61,569 nt of DNA, from NCBI GenBank assembly GCA_016202695.1, contig JACQOE010000079.1:1-61569 (forward strand). Reading direction: 5' to 3'. The notes below the pieces were generated by a model that did not search any database, was not told the DNA's origin, and saw only the letters and a program-made list of their open reading frames with translations. Positions 60,623 through 61,569 of this stretch are shown here, piece after piece; the stretch's first letter is position 1, and every line of letters begins with the position of its first letter. This DNA comes from Pseudomonadota bacterium (GTDB lineage Bacteria; Pseudomonadota; Alphaproteobacteria; JACQOE01). Position numbers and translations under genes: made by a program.

Positions 60623-60914
60623 GGGTTCAGGAACCAGAAGTCAGAAATCAGGTATCAGACCCGGCGGCGCATGACCAGCGGAGCAATCCGCACCGTCCGC
60701 AAGCACGGAGGATCGGGCCCCGCACCCGACCCACGACTTCGACGCCTGATACCGATTCCGTTCGATCGATTCGGGCCTCCTCCTTCGACAAGCTCAGGAT
60801 GAGGCCCTCATGCTGAGCTCGTCGAAGCATGAGCCCGTCGAAACATGGGGGCCGAACGGCTCCATCGACTTCGGTACGCCTTCTGACTTCCGACCTCTGA
60901 TCCCCGACCCCTGA
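60623..60914. other. Gap between the tRNA gene and rpoD
   Basis: No gene is seen in these 292 bases. They contain the REP-like hairpin pair (60776-60833) and short dispersed repeats of the type TCAGGTATCAGAC / CTGATACCG / TGATCAGGTATC near both ends. Any tRNA promoter should lie near 60640-60690 on the minus strand but was not recognised. Confidence 0.5.
60776..60833. repeat. REP-like double hairpin
   Basis: Two adjacent imperfect palindromes: CCTC-C-TCC with GGA-T-GAGG (60776-60804), loop containing TTCGACAAGCTCA, and CTCATGCT with AGCATGAG (60807-60833), loop GAGCTCGTCGA. The loop cores match those of the 114-bp element at 35881, so both belong to one REP family. Third, truncated piece: GCCCGTCGAAACATGGG at 60833-60849. 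Confidence 0.7.

Positions 60915-61569
<655 letters not shown>

Overview
This is a roughly 61.6 kb chromosomal segment of a high-GC Gram-negative bacterium, most probably an alphaproteobacterium of the Rhodospirillales type. The evidence is: (i) a full dcw cluster running mraZ to ftsZ and then lpxC-bamD-recN-ligA; (ii) a meso-DAP type MurE; (iii) outer-membrane genes (lpxC, bamD, mlaA, mlaC); (iv) an RpoH with the RpoH box and an rpoD with alphaproteobacterial-type regions; (v) strongly GC-biased third codon positions almost everywhere. The window is essentially all core genome. No phage, IS, CRISPR or integrase was seen.

Layout. 1-1.1 kb: RNase P RNA with its own promoter, then an AT-rich regulatory region with a 10-bp-phased array of CCCA boxes that looks like the MraZ operator. 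1.1-25.8 kb: one long plus-strand division and envelope cluster, mraZ-rsmH-ftsL-ftsI-murE-murF-mraY-murD-ftsW-murG-murC-murB-ddl-ftsQ-ftsA-ftsZ, then lpxC, bamD, recN, ligA. Most junctions are ATGA/GTGA overlaps, so translation is probably coupled. 26-38.7 kb: a small membrane protein with atypical base composition, a large class III cyclase/AAA/TPR signalling protein, aminopeptidase P, a small unknown protein, prmA-uvrD, a membrane protein built from a recent internal duplication, a ClC transporter and a pentapeptide-repeat protein. 38.8-44.4 kb: a BASS-like transporter, metF, mlaA-mlaC and ettA. 44.6-50.9 kb: a GlsB/YeaQ-like membrane protein, a stand-alone cyclic-nucleotide-binding protein with a CRP-like palindrome upstream, a small TM protein, an eIF-2B-like protein convergent with an archaeal-type methionine adenosyltransferase, an Lpp/OprI-like lipoprotein convergent with an L,D-transpeptidase, and an orphan CheR-like methyltransferase. 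51-54.7 kb: a stress block, ribosome-hibernation factor fused to a cold-shock domain, archease, RtcB RNA ligase and heat-shock sigma factor RpoH, with an FNR-like box before the first gene and a sigma32-like promoter before rpoH. 54.7-60.4 kb: a Tat-exported multicopper oxidase divergent from an SpmA-SpmB fusion, an old yellow enzyme and an MFS transporter. 60.5-61.6 kb: a tRNA with anticodon CAU and unusual bases, a REP-like repeat, and the 3' part of rpoD running off the right edge.

How the genes work together. The dcw block makes lipid II (MurE/F/C/D/B, Ddl, MraY, MurG) and the divisome (FtsL, I, W, Q, A, Z). LpxC, BamD, MlaA/C, the Lpp-like lipoprotein and the L,D-transpeptidase serve the outer membrane and its tethering to peptidoglycan. 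The best candidate for a little-described module is the HPF-CSD/archease/RtcB/RpoH block, which joins ribosome protection, RNA repair and heat-shock transcription under apparently oxygen- and heat-linked control. The eIF-2B-like/archaeal MAT pair is a second. Several palindromic repeats, including one family inserted inside coding regions of ftsZ, lpxC and uvrD, run across the window.
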